This document shows, in pieces, positions 47,730 to 58,508 of a stretch of DNA of 64,000 bases. Both the position numbers and the translations under genes were made by a program. The notes under the pieces were generated by a model that did not search any database, was not told the DNA's origin, and saw only the letters and a list, made by a program, of their open reading frames with translations. This DNA comes from Shewanella psychropiezotolerans (lineage in GTDB: Bacteria > Pseudomonadota > Gammaproteobacteria > Enterobacterales > Shewanellaceae), in contig NZ_CP041614.1 in NCBI RefSeq assembly GCF_007197555.1, positions 2,348,001 through 2,412,000 of the forward strand, written 5' to 3'. The stretch's first letter is position 1. Every line of letters begins with the position of its first letter.

Positions 47730-48644
47730 ATGCAGTTATTTTTTGATGAGTTGAATAAAATGACTCTGGGGGAGGAGGTTAATCGCCTTTTTCATGGTCG
47801 TGGTGGCTTATATCCAGGAGCTGAGCATATCTGTTTGGATTGGTACCCGCCAGTACTCCTGTTAACCAGTTTTAAGCCTCTGGAGCCTGATACCTTAGAT
47901 AAGTCGGTAGAATTGATAAAACAAAGGTGGCACGTCCTTAAAGGCAGCGAACTGATAAACCTTGTTTATCAGTATCGCAGCGGCGGACGTACTCAAACCG
48001 ATTTAATCGAGGGAAGTGTCCCGGATAAGCACACTGTCCTTGAGAACAGTGCCCAATACCATGTTCATCTGCTGAAAGGGCAGAATCATGGCCTGTTTCT
48101 CGATATGAAAAACGGCCGTCAATGGGTGAGGGAACATGCCCAAGGTAAAAAGGTACTCAATTTATTTTCATATACTTGTGCATTTTCAGTGGCAGCACTG
48201 CAAGGTGGCTGTGACAGTGTTGTTAATATCGATATGAGCAAGGGGGCATTGTCGATAGGTAAACAGAATCATCTACTCAATGGGTTCACTGCTGGCGCAC
48301 GTTTTTTCGGCCATGATATCTTCAAGTCTTGGGGTAAGTTAACCAAACTTGGTCCCTATGAGATGATTATCGCCGATCCGCCAAGTAACCAGAAAGGCAG
48401 TTTCGTGGCGACAAAAGATTATTCCAGGCTGCTGAAACGTCTGCCTGAATTATTGACGCCCGATGGTGAGGTACTCTTGTGCTTAAATGCGCCTGAGTTG
48501 AGTATCGATTTTTTGATGAAGCAAGTGGAAGAGTTTAGCCCAATACTAGAATTTGTTGAGCAGCTGGCTAATCCAAGTGTTTTCGTGGATATCAGCAAAG
48601 ACAAAGCGCTCAAGGTACTTAAATATAGGCGTAAAAACACCTAA
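47730..48644 (+). CDS. SAM-dependent methyltransferase (RlmI/RlmK-like)
   Basis: The 304-residue enzyme has a methyltransferase domain with VLNLFSYTCAFSVAAL (motif I region, near 140-156), FLDMKNGRQWVREHA before it, NIDMSKGAL and the catalytic-type MIIADPPSNQKGSF. This pattern is that of 23S rRNA (cytosine-C5 or guanine-N7) methyltransferases such as RlmI and the second domain of RlmL, but no RNA-binding PUA domain is evident. The start at ATG 47730 has only a weak ribosome site; GTG 47721 is an alternative. Confidence 0.8.
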   Translation: MQLFFDELNKMTLGEEVNRLFHGRGGLYPGAEHICLDWYPPVLLLTSFKPLEPDTLDKSVELIKQRWHVLKGSELINLVYQYRSGGRTQTDLIEGSVPDKHTVLENSAQYHVHLLKGQNHGLFLDMKNGRQWVREHAQGKKVLNLFSYTCAFSVAALQGGCDSVVNIDMSKGALSIGKQNHLLNGFTAGARFFGHDIFKSWGKLTKLGPYEMIIADPPSNQKGSFVATKDYSRLLKRLPELLTPDGEVLLCLNAPELSIDFLMKQVEEFSPILEFVEQLANPSVFVDISKDKALKVLKYRRKNT

Positions 48645-48753
48645 GTTTCAATTATAGATACAAGGACAAAATACCAGTTAGAATGTAGGACTGGTATTTA
48701 ATTTTGCTAATAGATTAAGAGATGTCCGCAGGATAACTACTCAAGCTAAAGAA

Positions 48754-48978
48754 TCAATAATTCAGTCTTTCATGGATCGTCGATTGACCATGGGACTCGA
48801 TAATATGCTCGACTTTTGCTTTATCTATATATTTTAAGGCTGATATCTCAGAGAAGAGTCTGTCCTGTACATCAATTGGCATGTTCATCATGTCCATAAA
48901 CATGAATATATTGAGTGTGTCACCTTGACCAAACAGGTCAACCAGTCTTCCTGCTTCAAATTCAACAAGCGCATTCAT
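48754..48978 (-). CDS. small hypothetical acidic protein
   Basis: The 74-residue product, from ATG 48978 with GGAGGA about 7 bases upstream, is acidic and Met-rich (NIFMFMDMMNMPIDVQDRL). The frame is open upstream to 49128, but the ribosome site makes 48978 the likely start. I recognise no domain. It lies between a methyltransferase gene and a region with inverted repeats. Confidence 0.6.
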   Translation of the reverse strand: MNALVEFEAGRLVDLFGQGDTLNIFMFMDMMNMPIDVQDRLFSEISALKYIDKAKVEHIIESHGQSTIHERLNY

Positions 48979-49339
48979 TATTCCGTCCTCCAAAAACTCA
49001 ATGACGTTCCCACAAATATTAATAGCTATCCTTAATTGATAGCAGTTTGAGGGCCGAAGCCTAGATTTTTTTGCAGCAAAAAAATCACACTTAGGCCTCA
49101 AGCGTATAAAAATGTGAAAGTCTTTCATCTTTTATAACGGTTTAAGGCTATTTTTAACGAATTTGACGATAGATTAAGCTTTCGAGTGAAACTAAACTGA
49201 AAGTTTTATGTAATTGCGGCAGGATGCCTGATATAATTAGTTCAAGAAGTAAGTAGAACATCTGCCACTTCCTATCATGGCAAAATGTCATCAAAGTAAT
49301 GACATGCCTCAGACCTTACAAACTGGATTCGGAGTTGTT
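48979..49339. other. intergenic region with two inverted repeats
   Basis: About 360 bases. At 49064-49086, GATTTTTTTGC and GCAAAAAAATC pair around one A. The flanks (GCCTA at left, TAGGC at right) extend the pairing. At 49285-49305, ATGTCAT and ATGACAT form a second repeat 34 bases before a small gene. No coding sequence is supported in it. Confidence 0.6.
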
Positions 49340-49438
49340 ATGGAAGTTCAAGAATACGAAAGCGCATACTACCAAGTACAAGACGAAGTGATGGAGTCTT
49401 TACCTGTTGAGAAGGATGAAGATGCGTTTTTGGATTAG
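49340..49438 (+). CDS. 32-residue small protein
   Basis: ATG 49340 follows GGAG at 5 bases. The product begins MEVQEYESAYYQVQDEVMES and ends LPVEKDEDAFLD; it is strongly acidic and rich in Glu, Val, Tyr and Gln. A strong terminator lies 45 bases past the stop, and an inverted repeat precedes it. It would be missed by length cut-offs. No homologue is known to me; function unknown. Confidence 0.55.
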   Translation: MEVQEYESAYYQVQDEVMESLPVEKDEDAFLD

Positions 49439-49483
49439 GGAACAATCCTCAATTCGAGAGTTAATCTAGCTTATGCTGGAATA

Positions 49484-49514
49484 AAAATAGCAAGCTTAGC
49501 TTGCTATTTTTTTG
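49484..49514 (+). terminator. Rho-independent terminator after the small protein gene
   Basis: AAAATAGCAAGC and GCTTGCTATTTTTTT pair around a TTA loop. It also could end the lipoprotein gene from the other side. Confidence 0.9.
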
Positions 49515-49536
49515 CCTGTTTTTTCCGTTCTACTTT

Positions 49537-49959
49537 CTAGTTAAGATTACCTTTCTCGAGTAATACTTCGGTAATCTCCCAACGCGAGCCAATTTTGTGC
49601 AGTCGAATGGTTCTATCGTCTATCCAGGCCTCACCCCCCTTTAGTCCCTGCATCTTGACGATAACGGTAACGTCGTCGGTGAACTTTCTGAAGAAGTCGA
49701 TATCTATCTCTTCGATCTGCATGGTGACCTCTGTCATGGAGAGGTTGAGGACGTGCCTCTGTACCGCCGAAGCTATGTAGTAGTGGCTGAGCACCTCTTT
49801 CATGGGCTCATTGACAAATTGTTTGGCCTTGTTGACGTCTCGTTCCACATAGATGGCGTGAAAGAAGCCGAGAGAAACCTGTTCAGGTGTTCGGGTCGGT
49901 GCGCTATCAGGACTGCAACCGGCAAGAAAGAGGAGACTAAGTAGGGCGATAATTTTCAT
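49537..49959 (-). CDS. lipoprotein of unknown function
   Basis: The 140-residue product has a clear lipobox (MKIIALLSLLFLAGC, Cys15) and an alpha/beta domain with SLGFFHAIYVERDVNKAKQF near 29-48, which resembles NTF2-like/DUF4878 domains. It ends IGSRWEITEVLLEKG. It probably sits in the inner or outer membrane facing the periplasm. Function unknown. Confidence 0.75.
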   Translation of the reverse strand: MKIIALLSLLFLAGCSPDSAPTRTPEQVSLGFFHAIYVERDVNKAKQFVNEPMKEVLSHYYIASAVQRHVLNLSMTEVTMQIEEIDIDFFRKFTDDVTVIVKMQGLKGGEAWIDDRTIRLHKIGSRWEITEVLLEKGNLN

Positions 49960-50333
49960 ATAGATTATTTTTTATGGCTCGAATAAGGTTTGAGTCAGTA
50001 TCGCTATTCTGCTGCAGCAAGGCAAGGCTGATGAGTGCATCAATCCTATTAAGTATTTTAATTCTTGACAGCGAAGCGTTATTCAGTCATATCTGAATGA
50101 ATAACTTTTACTGGTTATCCACAGAATCTGTGGACAAGTATGTTGAAGACTAGATGCATAACTTTTAAGTTCATGTTTAATATGGACTTAAACTGCTGGT
50201 TAAAAAGTGACGCATTACTGTTTCGAATGATTTCTCGTCATCTGGTCGAGCTAGTTATCCACTTATTAAAAAAACCTCCCTAGCTTGTGGCTAGAGAGGT
50301 TTTTTGTTTTATACGTTAACCGACAGGCTTGAT
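49960..50333. other. intergenic region downstream of pta
   Basis: About 370 bases between the lipoprotein gene and pta. Apart from the pta terminator at its right end I see no gene or regulatory site that I can support. Confidence 0.5.
50268..50307 (-). terminator. Rho-independent terminator after pta
   Basis: On the minus strand AACCTC-x-CTAGC pairs with GCTAG-x-GAGGTT and is followed by TTTTT; T runs occur on both sides, so it may work in both directions. Confidence 0.85.
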
Positions 50334-52481
50334 TTAAGCTTGCTCACTTTGTGAGGCTTGAATCGCTGTTAAGGCTATGGTGTAGACGATGTCGTCAACC
50401 AGGGCGCCACGAGACAGGTCATTGACGGGTTTGCGCATGCCCTGAAGCATAGGGCCGATACTGATCAGGTCGGCACTTCTCTGTACCGCCTTGTAGGTTG
50501 TATTACCCGTATTGAGATCAGGGAATACAAATACCGTTGCCTTGCCGGCCACAGGGCTATTAGGTGCCTTAGACAGGGCAACATTTGGCATTACTGCTGC
50601 ATCGTATTGAAGTGGTCCGTCTATGATAAGGTCAGGACGCTTCTCTTTGGCGATTCGAGTCGCTTCACGCACTTTATCCACATCTGAACCTGTGCCTGAG
50701 TTGCCGGTAGAGTAGCTGATCATAGCCACTCTAGGCTCGATACCGAATGCGGCAGCCGATTCGGCAGACTGGATGGCGATATCGGCAAGTTGCTCGGCAT
50801 TGGGATCTGGGTTGATGGCACAATCGCCGTAAACTAATACCTGATCTGGCATCAGCATGAAGAAGATAGACGAGACGAGACTCGCTCCCGGTGCTGTCTT
50901 TATCAGCTGTAAAGGAGGGCGTATGGTATTGGCTGTGGTATGAACTGCGCCAGAGACGATACCGTCAACTTCATTTTGAGCGACCATCATGGTGCCTAGC
51001 ACCATGTTGTCTTCCAGTTGCTCACGAGCAACGACTTCAGTGAGTCCTTTGTGACGACGCAGATCCAACATAGGTTCAACGTAACGTTCACGGACAGTTT
51101 CCGGCTCGATTATCTCGATACCTTCGCCTAAGGTCACACCTTGTTGGTTTGCAATGCGTTCGATCTCTTCCCTGTTACCAAGCAAGATACACTTAGCTAT
51201 TCCTCGCTCGGCACAGATACTGGCCGCCTCGATAGTGCGAGGCTCATTACCTTCGGGCAAAACTACGGTGCGGCGGGCGGCTCTCGCCAGCTCGGTTAGC
51301 TTATATCTGAATGCTGGAGGTGATAGGCGATGCTCACGAGGTGAGTTCTTGGTGGCAGACTCAATCCAATGTTGATCTATGTGACTGGCGACGAACTCCT
51401 GAACCTCTTCGATGCGCACGGCGTCATCCACTGGGACTTCATGATCGAAGCGCTGGATGTTGAGCGATGTCTGCCAAGTATTGGTATCGATAAGGAATAC
51501 CGGTAGTCCGGTTTCGAAGGCTTGTTCACATAGGGCCATGATCTCTGGCTCTGGCTCATAACTGCCTGTGAGCAGCAGGGCACCGACCTTGATACCATTC
51601 ATGGAGGCCAGACAAGCGGCGACGATGACATCTGAGCGATCGCCTGAGCTGACCAGTAGCGAGTCAGTTTTTATGTGAGTGACCATGTTGGGAATACTGC
51701 GGGCACAGAAGGTGACTTTACGCAGACGGCGGGTGTGCATATCACCGGCATTGATGATCTTAGCCCTAAGATGCTTGGCAAGATCGGAGGCGCGAGGTGC
51801 AACCAGATCCAGATTATAGGGCACACTGCCTAATATACGCAGTGAGCTCTTACCCGGTAGTTGGAACATATTTGCCGCATCGGGTCTTTGGATATCCTGA
51901 TGATCGAAGACTTCTGAGAGATCCGGACGCGTGCGTCCTTCCTCATCGACCGGGGCACCAATCTTGTTGATGATGGCGCCTATGATACGTTTGTTCTTCT
52001 TTCCGCCCCATGAGTTATGGGCTATCTCTAAACGGTTCATCAAGGCCGTAGCGCTCTCATTGCCAGGTGTGGCAACAAAGATAACATCGGCATCCAGAGC
52101 CTTGGCGATAGCATAGTTAACATCGCCGGAAAACGGATGATTTCGGGTCTGTACCAGACCTTCAACGACCAAGGTTTCAGTTTCATCGGTATACTCACTG
52201 ACGCGAGCGATGATCTGCTCCATCAATACATCGATTTTATCGGCGCGAACTAAGTTTTCCGCATGTTCCATCTCGAATGGTTCGAGTGGGTTAACTGTCG
52301 GAGACTTGCATAGGATGGTGGTCGAACGTTCAGGGCCCGCATCTTGTGGACGCTGTTGGGCGATAGGCTTGAAGAAGCGAACCTTAACACCGTGGTGCTC
52401 GAAGGCGCGAACCAGACCTAAACTGATAGAGGTGAGGCCTACGCCTGTACCTATGGGGATTAACATAATATTGCGAGACAT
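50334..52481 (-). CDS. pta: phosphate acetyltransferase
   Basis: Pta (715 residues, E. coli 714) makes acetyl-phosphate from acetyl-CoA. It has the long three-domain form: an N-terminal P-loop-like domain ([20 protein letters not shown] and VRFFKPIAQ), a central DRTGG-type domain (near 220-340) and the C-terminal PTA_PTB domain from about residue 390 ([20 protein letters not shown], with [12 protein letters not shown]). It is 128 bases after ackA on the same strand; the two make the acetate pathway. Confidence 0.95.
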   Translation of the reverse strand: MSRNIMLIPIGTGVGLTSISLGLVRAFEHHGVKVRFFKPIAQQRPQDAGPERSTTILCKSPTVNPLEPFEMEHAENLVRADKIDVLMEQIIARVSEYTDETETLVVEGLVQTRNHPFSGDVNYAIAKALDADVIFVATPGNESATALMNRLEIAHNSWGGKKNKRIIGAIINKIGAPVDEEGRTRPDLSEVFDHQDIQRPDAANMFQLPGKSSLRILGSVPYNLDLVAPRASDLAKHLRAKIINAGDMHTRRLRKVTFCARSIPNMVTHIKTDSLLVSSGDRSDVIVAACLASMNGIKVGALLLTGSYEPEPEIMALCEQAFETGLPVFLIDTNTWQTSLNIQRFDHEVPVDDAVRIEEVQEFVASHIDQHWIESATKNSPREHRLSPPAFRYKLTELARAARRTVVLPEGNEPRTIEAASICAERGIAKCILLGNREEIERIANQQGVTLGEGIEIIEPETVRERYVEPMLDLRRHKGLTEVVAREQLEDNMVLGTMMVAQNEVDGIVSGAVHTTANTIRPPLQLIKTAPGASLVSSIFFMLMPDQVLVYGDCAINPDPNAEQLADIAIQSAESAAAFGIEPRVAMISYSTGNSGTGSDVDKVREATRIAKEKRPDLIIDGPLQYDAAVMPNVALSKAPNSPVAGKATVFVFPDLNTGNTTYKAVQRSADLISIGPMLQGMRKPVNDLSRGALVDDIVYTIALTAIQASQSEQA

Positions 52482-52507
52482 AACAACCTCTTGGTGACGC
52501 TCGAAAT

Positions 52508-52533
52508 GGCATGTTCTCTAATTTGAACATGCC
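52508..52533. repeat. inverted repeat between ackA and pta
   Basis: GGCATGTTC and GAACATGCC pair perfectly around an eight-base loop. It has no T run. In the ackA-pta transcript it could stabilise or attenuate the message. Confidence 0.6.
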
Positions 52534-52609
52534 GAACGATTTAGCTTACTCAATGACTTTCGTGACAGGCTCGAGGCAATCAATATGCCCCCAACCTGCA
52601 TGTATTAAT

Positions 52610-53806
52610 TTACTTCAGCAGACTCATGGCATCTTCTGCGATGACCCATTCTTCATTAGTCGGGATAACTAATGCGATAGGACCCTTGTCTGTGGTGATT
52701 TGACCTTGATTACCGAAACGTGCAGCCTTATTACGCTCATCATCAACCTCGAAGCTGAAGATTTCTAACAGGTTAAGCACCTTAGCTCGGATAAGATCTG
52801 AGTTCTCGCCTATGCCGCCGGTGAATACCAAGGCGTCCAGACGACCTAGTGGCACTGTGTATGAGGCGATATATTTAGCTAAGCGGTAGCAGAAGATATC
52901 CAATGCCAATGTGGCACCTTTATGACCTTGTTCATAAGCTTCTTCTATGCCGCGACAATCGTTGGTCAGCTCAGAGATCCCCAGCAAACCACTCTGCTTG
53001 TTCATCAGGTTGTTAACTTCATCTAAGGTGTAACCTAGACGGCTGACAAGATGATGTATGATGGATGGATCGATATCACCACAACGTGTACCCATGACTA
53101 AGCCTTCCAGAGGCGTGAGACCCATGGATGTATCGACACTCTTTCCGCCTTTGATGGCTGTGACCGAGGCGCCGTTGCCTAAGTGAGCACAGATGACATT
53201 GGTCTCTTCGATATTCTTACCGATAACCTTAGCTGCTTCACGGCTGACGAACAGGTGGCTGGTACCGTGCATACCATAACGACGTATACTGTTTTCACGA
53301 TATAGCTTATAGGGAAGGGCATAGATAAAGGCTTTTTCCGGCATACTTTGGTGGAAAGCGGTATCGAATACGGCAACCTGAGGCTGGCTTGGGAAGGCGG
53401 CTTGGGCGGCGCGAATACCGATAAGGTGAGCCGGGTTATGCAGTGGTGCGAGAGCAGCGCAGTCTTCGATGCCTTGGACTACCGATTCGTCTATGATGAC
53501 TGAATGAGTGAATTTCTCTCCGCCATGAACCACACGATGACCGATAGCCAAGATCTGTTCGGCAATTTGTGGGTGAGCGCTTAAGATATTATCAACGATA
53601 TATTCTACTGCTTCGCGGTGAGCGGTGAATGCACCTAGGCTGGCTACTTGCTTCTCACCGTTGGCTTTCCACTTGATACGGGAGTCTTCTAGTCCAAAAC
53701 ATTCAGCAAGACCTGAGATCTGGTCATCGCCCGTAGAGGCGTCGATAACCGCAAATTTCAATGACGAGCTACCGCAATTAAGTACCAATACCAGTTTGTT
53801 TGACAT
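52610..53806 (-). CDS. ackA: acetate kinase
   Basis: AckA (398 residues) converts acetyl-phosphate and ADP to acetate and ATP. It starts [20 protein letters not shown], contains [36 protein letters not shown] with the catalytic residues and [23 protein letters not shown] 53806 is chosen (AAAGG 7 bases upstream) over an in-frame codon at 53866. It precedes pta in the operon. It is divergent from yfbV. Confidence 0.96.
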   Translation of the reverse strand: MSNKLVLVLNCGSSSLKFAVIDASTGDDQISGLAECFGLEDSRIKWKANGEKQVASLGAFTAHREAVEYIVDNILSAHPQIAEQILAIGHRVVHGGEKFTHSVIIDESVVQGIEDCAALAPLHNPAHLIGIRAAQAAFPSQPQVAVFDTAFHQSMPEKAFIYALPYKLYRENSIRRYGMHGTSHLFVSREAAKVIGKNIEETNVICAHLGNGASVTAIKGGKSVDTSMGLTPLEGLVMGTRCGDIDPSIIHHLVSRLGYTLDEVNNLMNKQSGLLGISELTNDCRGIEEAYEQGHKGATLALDIFCYRLAKYIASYTVPLGRLDALVFTGGIGENSDLIRAKVLNLLEIFSFEVDDERNKAARFGNQGQITTDKGPIALVIPTNEEWVIAEDAMSLLK

Positions 53807-53999
53807 GTTTAAACCTTTTGTAATGCTGTGATTATTTATCACTGAACAATATGACTTCATTGGCAATAATAGCCGAAGTCGCTAGAAGTGCTCCTATGTC
53901 GGAGCCTGGAACTGCTTAATTTAGCTATCGCAAGGCCTTGGGGCTCTATTGCTGCATGTGCTATGGTAAAAGCAGTATCCATATAAATAGGTGTCGTAG

Positions 54000-54443
54000 T
54001 TGAGCATTCAAGTTATCAAAACTCTGGGCGATGGTCGTCGATATATGAAGACTTGGCCTATGGTCAGACAACTTAGTTTTTACTTTCCCGAATACCGGGT
54101 CATCAGGGCGACTCAACTCGCAGTGACCTTGATGCCAGTGCTCGCCCTCTTGGCTGCTACGAGTCAAGTCTATATCCATGGTTGGGGGTTCTTGCCCCAG
54201 GCAATCACTATTGCCCTGTTTTTTCTTAGCTTACCTGTTCAAGGTCTGCTTTGGCTCGGCTGGCGTGCTCGCCATCCCTTGCCTCTGTCTCTGCTCGATT
54301 GGTGCGATCAACTGACCGCTAAACTGTCGAGTATGGGAGTCATACATAGTCCCCTTGGCCCGAGAGCTTGTTATCTCGACATGGCGCTGTTATTAAAGGC
54401 GGCATTTGAGCGATTAGACGATACTTATTGGGAAGAGCTTTAA
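54000..54443 (+). CDS. yfbV: UPF0208 membrane protein YfbV
   Basis: The 147-residue protein matches YfbV: GDGRRYMKTWPMVRQLSFYFPE, two membrane segments (about 40-60 and 66-88) and the end AFERLDDTYWEEL. The start is TTG 54000. It is divergent from ackA-pta, as in E. coli. In E. coli, YfbV limits spreading of the Ter macrodomain; that role here is by homology. Confidence 0.9.
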   Translation: MSIQVIKTLGDGRRYMKTWPMVRQLSFYFPEYRVIRATQLAVTLMPVLALLAATSQVYIHGWGFLPQAITIALFFLSLPVQGLLWLGWRARHPLPLSLLDWCDQLTAKLSSMGVIHSPLGPRACYLDMALLLKAAFERLDDTYWEEL

Positions 54444-54480
54444 TTTTATCACTAATATTGAGCGAGTATCATCCATTCTA

Positions 54481-55221
54481 CTAGTAGATGGCCTTGATCC
54501 CAGCGTCAACAAAGACCTGCTTTATCTGTTCCATGGTTTCACTCGACGGTGGTGAGATATTATCGAGTTGATATGTCTCTCCCATGGCTTCCCATTTATG
54601 TTTTCCCAGTTCGTGATAGGGCAGTAGTTCAACTTTCTCTATATTAGTCATTGGCTTGAGGAAGTTTGCCAGACGTTGTGCCGCGCCAATATCATCGGTG
54701 AAACCACCGACAACCACATAACGTATCCAGGTTTTTTGTTGTTTTTTATTCAGGTACTGGGCGAACTCTAAGGTGCGTTGATTGCTGACCTGTGTCAGGT
54801 CGATGTGTCTTTGATCGTCTATATGTTTTATATCGAGCAGCACCAGATCGGTATTATCTAGCAGCTCATCTATGATAGGCGTGTATTTACGTACAAAGCC
54901 ATTGGTATCCAGGCAAGTGTGAATGCCTTCTTTCTTACATTCTGCGAATAGAGCCGAGACAAACTCCGCCTGCAATATAGCTTCGCCGCCACTGGCGGTT
55001 ACCCCACCGCCACTCGCTTCGAGGAAGGGGCGATAGCTGATAATTTGTTCCATGAGCTCTTTCACTTCGACTTCTTGTCCACCGTGAAGATCCCAGGTAT
55101 CGCGGTTGTGACAGTATTGGCAGCGCATCAGGCAACCTTGCATAAAAGCGATAAACCTTATGCCTGGTCCGTCTACAGTACCAAAGGATTCCAGTGAGTG
55201 GATCCGACCTTTTACTGTCAT
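54481..55221 (-). CDS. pflA: pyruvate formate-lyase activating enzyme
   Basis: PflA (246 residues, as in E. coli) is a radical-SAM enzyme that abstracts a hydrogen from the glycyl site of PflB. The CxxxCxxC cluster motif is [11 protein letters not shown] near 29-39. [14 protein letters not shown] and LLDIKHID follow. It lies downstream of pflB, separated by a 98-base gap with a hairpin. Confidence 0.95.
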   Translation of the reverse strand: MTVKGRIHSLESFGTVDGPGIRFIAFMQGCLMRCQYCHNRDTWDLHGGQEVEVKELMEQIISYRPFLEASGGGVTASGGEAILQAEFVSALFAECKKEGIHTCLDTNGFVRKYTPIIDELLDNTDLVLLDIKHIDDQRHIDLTQVSNQRTLEFAQYLNKKQQKTWIRYVVVGGFTDDIGAAQRLANFLKPMTNIEKVELLPYHELGKHKWEAMGETYQLDNISPPSSETMEQIKQVFVDAGIKAIY

Positions 55222-55242
55222 TATTTCTCCTTAATTTTGCTA

Positions 55243-55277
55243 AGTTAGGCTGTAGTTTATTTGGCTACAGCCTGACT
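55243..55277 (-). repeat. inverted repeat in the pflB-pflA spacer
   Basis: AGTTAGGCTGTAG and CTACAGCCTGACT pair with one mismatch around a nine-base loop. There is no T run after it in the transcribed direction. It may lower expression of pflA relative to pflB or protect the pflB message. Confidence 0.6.
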
Positions 55278-55319
55278 CTATTGACGTTAACTAGGACTCA
55301 TCTATATAAGATAAGCTCA

Positions 55320-57602
55320 TTACATTCCCTTAGTAAAGGTACGTGTGATAACGTCTTGCTGCTGCTCTGGTGTCAAGGCATTGAAGCGAACTGCATAACC
55401 TGAAACTCGGATAGTAAGCTGAGGATATTTGTCCGGATTAACGATGGCATCTTCGAGCATCTCACGATTCATTACGTTGACGTTCAGATGTTGACCACCC
55501 TCACGTGACTCGTTATGAGAGAAGTAGCCGTCCATAAGTGCTGCAAGGTTAGTGCGTCGGCCATCTTCATCTTTGCCGAGTGCATTTGGTACGATAGAGA
55601 AGGTATATGAGATACCATCTTGTGCATGAGCAAATGGCAGTTTTGCTACTGAAGTCAGAGAAGCTACAGCGCCTTTCTCGTCACGACCATGCATTGGGTT
55701 TGCACCCGGCGCGAATGGTGCACCTGATGGGCGTCCGTCCGGTGTGGTACCTGTCTTCTTACCATAAACCACGTTAGAGGTGATGGTGAGGATAGACTGA
55801 GTAGGTATGGCGTTGCGGTACATTTTCATATGACGAATCTTCGCCATGAAACGTTCGACGAGATCACTGGCTAAGTCATCGACTCGTGCATCGTTGTTAC
55901 CGAATTTAGGGTAATCACCTTGGATGTCGAAATCGATGGCGATACCATTTTCGTCACGGATTGGCTTAACTTTGGCGAACTTAATCGCAGACAGTGAATC
56001 GGCGGCGATAGACAAGCCCGCAATACCACATGCCATGGTACGACGCACATCACGGTCATGAAGTGCCATCAGGGCGGCTTCATAGGAGTATTTGTCATGC
56101 ATGAAGTGAATAGCGTTGAGTGCAGACACATATTGAGTGGCTAACCAGTCCATCATGGTATCCAAGCGGCCCATAACATCATCAAAATCTAACACTTCTG
56201 ATGTGATAGCATCGGACTTAGGACCTATTTGCGTCTTAAGCTTCTCATCGACACCACCATTGATGGCATAAAGCATAGTCTTGGCCAAGTTAGCACGAGC
56301 ACCGAAGAACTGCATATGCTTACCGATAACCATAGGACTAACACAGCAGGCGATAGCGTAGTCGTCAGACTCGAAATCGGGACGCATAAGGTCATCATTT
56401 TCATACTGGATTGAGCTAGTGTCAATAGAGACCTTAGCACAGTACTTCTTAAAGTCTAACGGTAGCTTCTCAGACCATAACACTGTGATGTTTGGCTCAG
56501 GACTCGCACCCATGTTGTACAGAGTATGCAAGAAACGGAAGCTGGACTTAGTGACCAGAGTACGGCCATCTAGACCCATGCCGGCAATCGATTCAGTGGC
56601 CCAGATTGGATCACCTGAGAATAGCTCATCGTATTCGGGGGTACGTAGGAAACGAACCATACGTAGCTTCATCACGAAGTGGTCGACCATCTCCTGAGCT
56701 TGCTGCTCGGTCAAGGTACCATTTTTAAGATCACGTTCGATGAAGATATCGAGGAAGCTTGAAGTACGGCCAAGAGACATGGCGGCGCCGTTTTGGCTCT
56801 TTACTGCGGCTAGATAACCGAAGTAAGTCCATTGAATGGCTTCTTTAGCATTGCTTGCAGGCTTAGATATGTCGAAACCATAGCTGGTAGCCATCTGCTT
56901 CATTTGACCCAATGCCTTGTGCTGCTCGGCAATCTCTTCACGAAGTTGCATGGTAGCACTTAAGTCTTCACCAGTTTCGAAACGCTCTTGTAAGGAGCCG
57001 AATTGGGCGAACTTGTCGGTCATCAGATAATCGATGCCGTAAAGGGCGATACGACGGTAATCACCGATGATACGACCACGGCCATAGGCGTCAGGTAAAC
57101 CGGTCAGTATGCCTGATTTACGACAACCCATGATTTCCGGGGTGTAGATATCGAACACACCTTGGTTGTGAGTCTTACGTAGCTCAGAGTAGACATATTT
57201 AATCTCTGGGTTAAGTACGCGATCGTATGCCTTGCATGAACCTTCTACCATACGAATACCACCGTTTGGCAACATGGCACGCTTAAGCGGTGCTTCTGTC
57301 TGAAGGCCAACAATGGTTTCGAGCTCTTGCTCGATGTAACCGGCTTCATGGGACGTGATGGTCGATACCTTGTCGGTATCGAAATCCACAGGTGCATGAG
57401 TCTGGTTTTCTTGCTTGATCCCAACCATCACCTTGTCCCAAAGCTTGGTGGTTGCTTCGGTTGCTTCGGCTAAAAATGACTCATTGCCTTCATAAGGGGT
57501 GTAGTTAGTCTGGATAAAGTCACGAACATTGACTTGAGATTTCCAATCGCCGGCGGTGAATCCTTCCCATGCGTTGGCAAACTGTTCAGTTTTTTCGGTC
57601 AT
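55320..57602 (-). CDS. pflB: pyruvate formate-lyase
   Basis: PflB (760 residues, same as E. coli) splits pyruvate and CoA to acetyl-CoA and formate without oxygen. The Cys-Cys pair lies in [13 protein letters not shown] (near 419-420) and the glycyl radical in [10 protein letters not shown] near 735. It lies 24 bases after focA, so the genes form one anaerobic operon with pflA. No FNR box was found with confidence. Confidence 0.97.
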   Translation of the reverse strand: MTEKTEQFANAWEGFTAGDWKSQVNVRDFIQTNYTPYEGNESFLAEATEATTKLWDKVMVGIKQENQTHAPVDFDTDKVSTITSHEAGYIEQELETIVGLQTEAPLKRAMLPNGGIRMVEGSCKAYDRVLNPEIKYVYSELRKTHNQGVFDIYTPEIMGCRKSGILTGLPDAYGRGRIIGDYRRIALYGIDYLMTDKFAQFGSLQERFETGEDLSATMQLREEIAEQHKALGQMKQMATSYGFDISKPASNAKEAIQWTYFGYLAAVKSQNGAAMSLGRTSSFLDIFIERDLKNGTLTEQQAQEMVDHFVMKLRMVRFLRTPEYDELFSGDPIWATESIAGMGLDGRTLVTKSSFRFLHTLYNMGASPEPNITVLWSEKLPLDFKKYCAKVSIDTSSIQYENDDLMRPDFESDDYAIACCVSPMVIGKHMQFFGARANLAKTMLYAINGGVDEKLKTQIGPKSDAITSEVLDFDDVMGRLDTMMDWLATQYVSALNAIHFMHDKYSYEAALMALHDRDVRRTMACGIAGLSIAADSLSAIKFAKVKPIRDENGIAIDFDIQGDYPKFGNNDARVDDLASDLVERFMAKIRHMKMYRNAIPTQSILTITSNVVYGKKTGTTPDGRPSGAPFAPGANPMHGRDEKGAVASLTSVAKLPFAHAQDGISYTFSIVPNALGKDEDGRRTNLAALMDGYFSHNESREGGQHLNVNVMNREMLEDAIVNPDKYPQLTIRVSGYAVRFNALTPEQQQDVITRTFTKGM

Positions 57603-57626
57603 AGCGCAAATACCTTCTGTTAAGAA

Positions 57627-58508
57627 TTAAACTTGATTATCGTTCTGTGCCTTCGCGAGTGCGGGGCGGCGATAAACAAACCAATAAGTGAGTCCTACGA
57701 AAATAGCGCCGCCCACAATATTACCTAAAGTGACCGGGACGAGATTGTGGAGTATAAATTGACTCCAAGTTAGATCGGCAAACTGGTTAGGGTCTATCCC
57801 CGCGCTTGCCCAAAAATCGGCTGTTGCAACTTGCTTAGTAAAAATCGCCATCGGAATAAGAAACATGTTTGCTATGCAGTGTTCAAAACCTGCGGCGACA
57901 AACATGGCAACGGGTAATACAACGGCAAGCAACTTGTCGGTGACGGTTTTTCCAGCGTAGGCCATCCAAACAGCCAGACAAACCATGATGTTACACATGA
58001 TGCCTAAGGCAAAGGCTTGTCCGAATGTATGGTTTAGTTTAGCTTGAGCTGTCTGTAAGTAACCTAGGCCAATCAGCCCGTGTCCCGCCTCATAATGCTT
58101 AGCGGCGATCATGAGACCGACTAAGAGCATGGCACCGATAAAGTTGCCCAGATAAACCAGCCCCCAGTTACGCATTAACGCTTTAGTGGTAACACGTTTG
58201 CTGGCGCGGGCAGTAATGGTCAATACGGTAGAGGTAAATAGCTCGCCTCCCAAAACGACAACTAACATCAGGCCCAGGCTAAAACAGAGACCACCGATGA
58301 GTTTATTGAGTCCGTAGGGAAGAATGCTGCCTCCTGCCGTGGCAACGACATAGAAGATAAAGGCTAAACCGATAAACATGCCGGCCGTCATCGCCAGGAT
58401 CAGCGTAGACACTGTGTCTCGGTTGACTTTAATAACGGCAGCATCTTCCACTTTTAGTGCGGTGGCTGCTGGAGTATTAGCATCAAACGGACTCGGACTA
58501 TTTTTCAT
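57627..58508 (-). CDS. focA: formate/nitrite transporter family channel FocA
   Basis: FocA (293 residues) is a six-helix formate channel in the inner membrane. The pattern includes GMFIGLAFIFYVVAT, GLCFSLGLMLVVVLGGELFTS, GNFIGAMLLVGLM and NMFLIPMAIF, with the selectivity His-type helix FGQAFALGIMCNIMVCLAVWMA. It begins the focA-pflB-pflA operon. The N-terminal segment before the first helix is about 30 residues. Confidence 0.93.
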   Translation of the reverse strand: MKNSPSPFDANTPAATALKVEDAAVIKVNRDTVSTLILAMTAGMFIGLAFIFYVVATAGGSILPYGLNKLIGGLCFSLGLMLVVVLGGELFTSTVLTITARASKRVTTKALMRNWGLVYLGNFIGAMLLVGLMIAAKHYEAGHGLIGLGYLQTAQAKLNHTFGQAFALGIMCNIMVCLAVWMAYAGKTVTDKLLAVVLPVAMFVAAGFEHCIANMFLIPMAIFTKQVATADFWASAGIDPNQFADLTWSQFILHNLVPVTLGNIVGGAIFVGLTYWFVYRRPALAKAQNDNQV

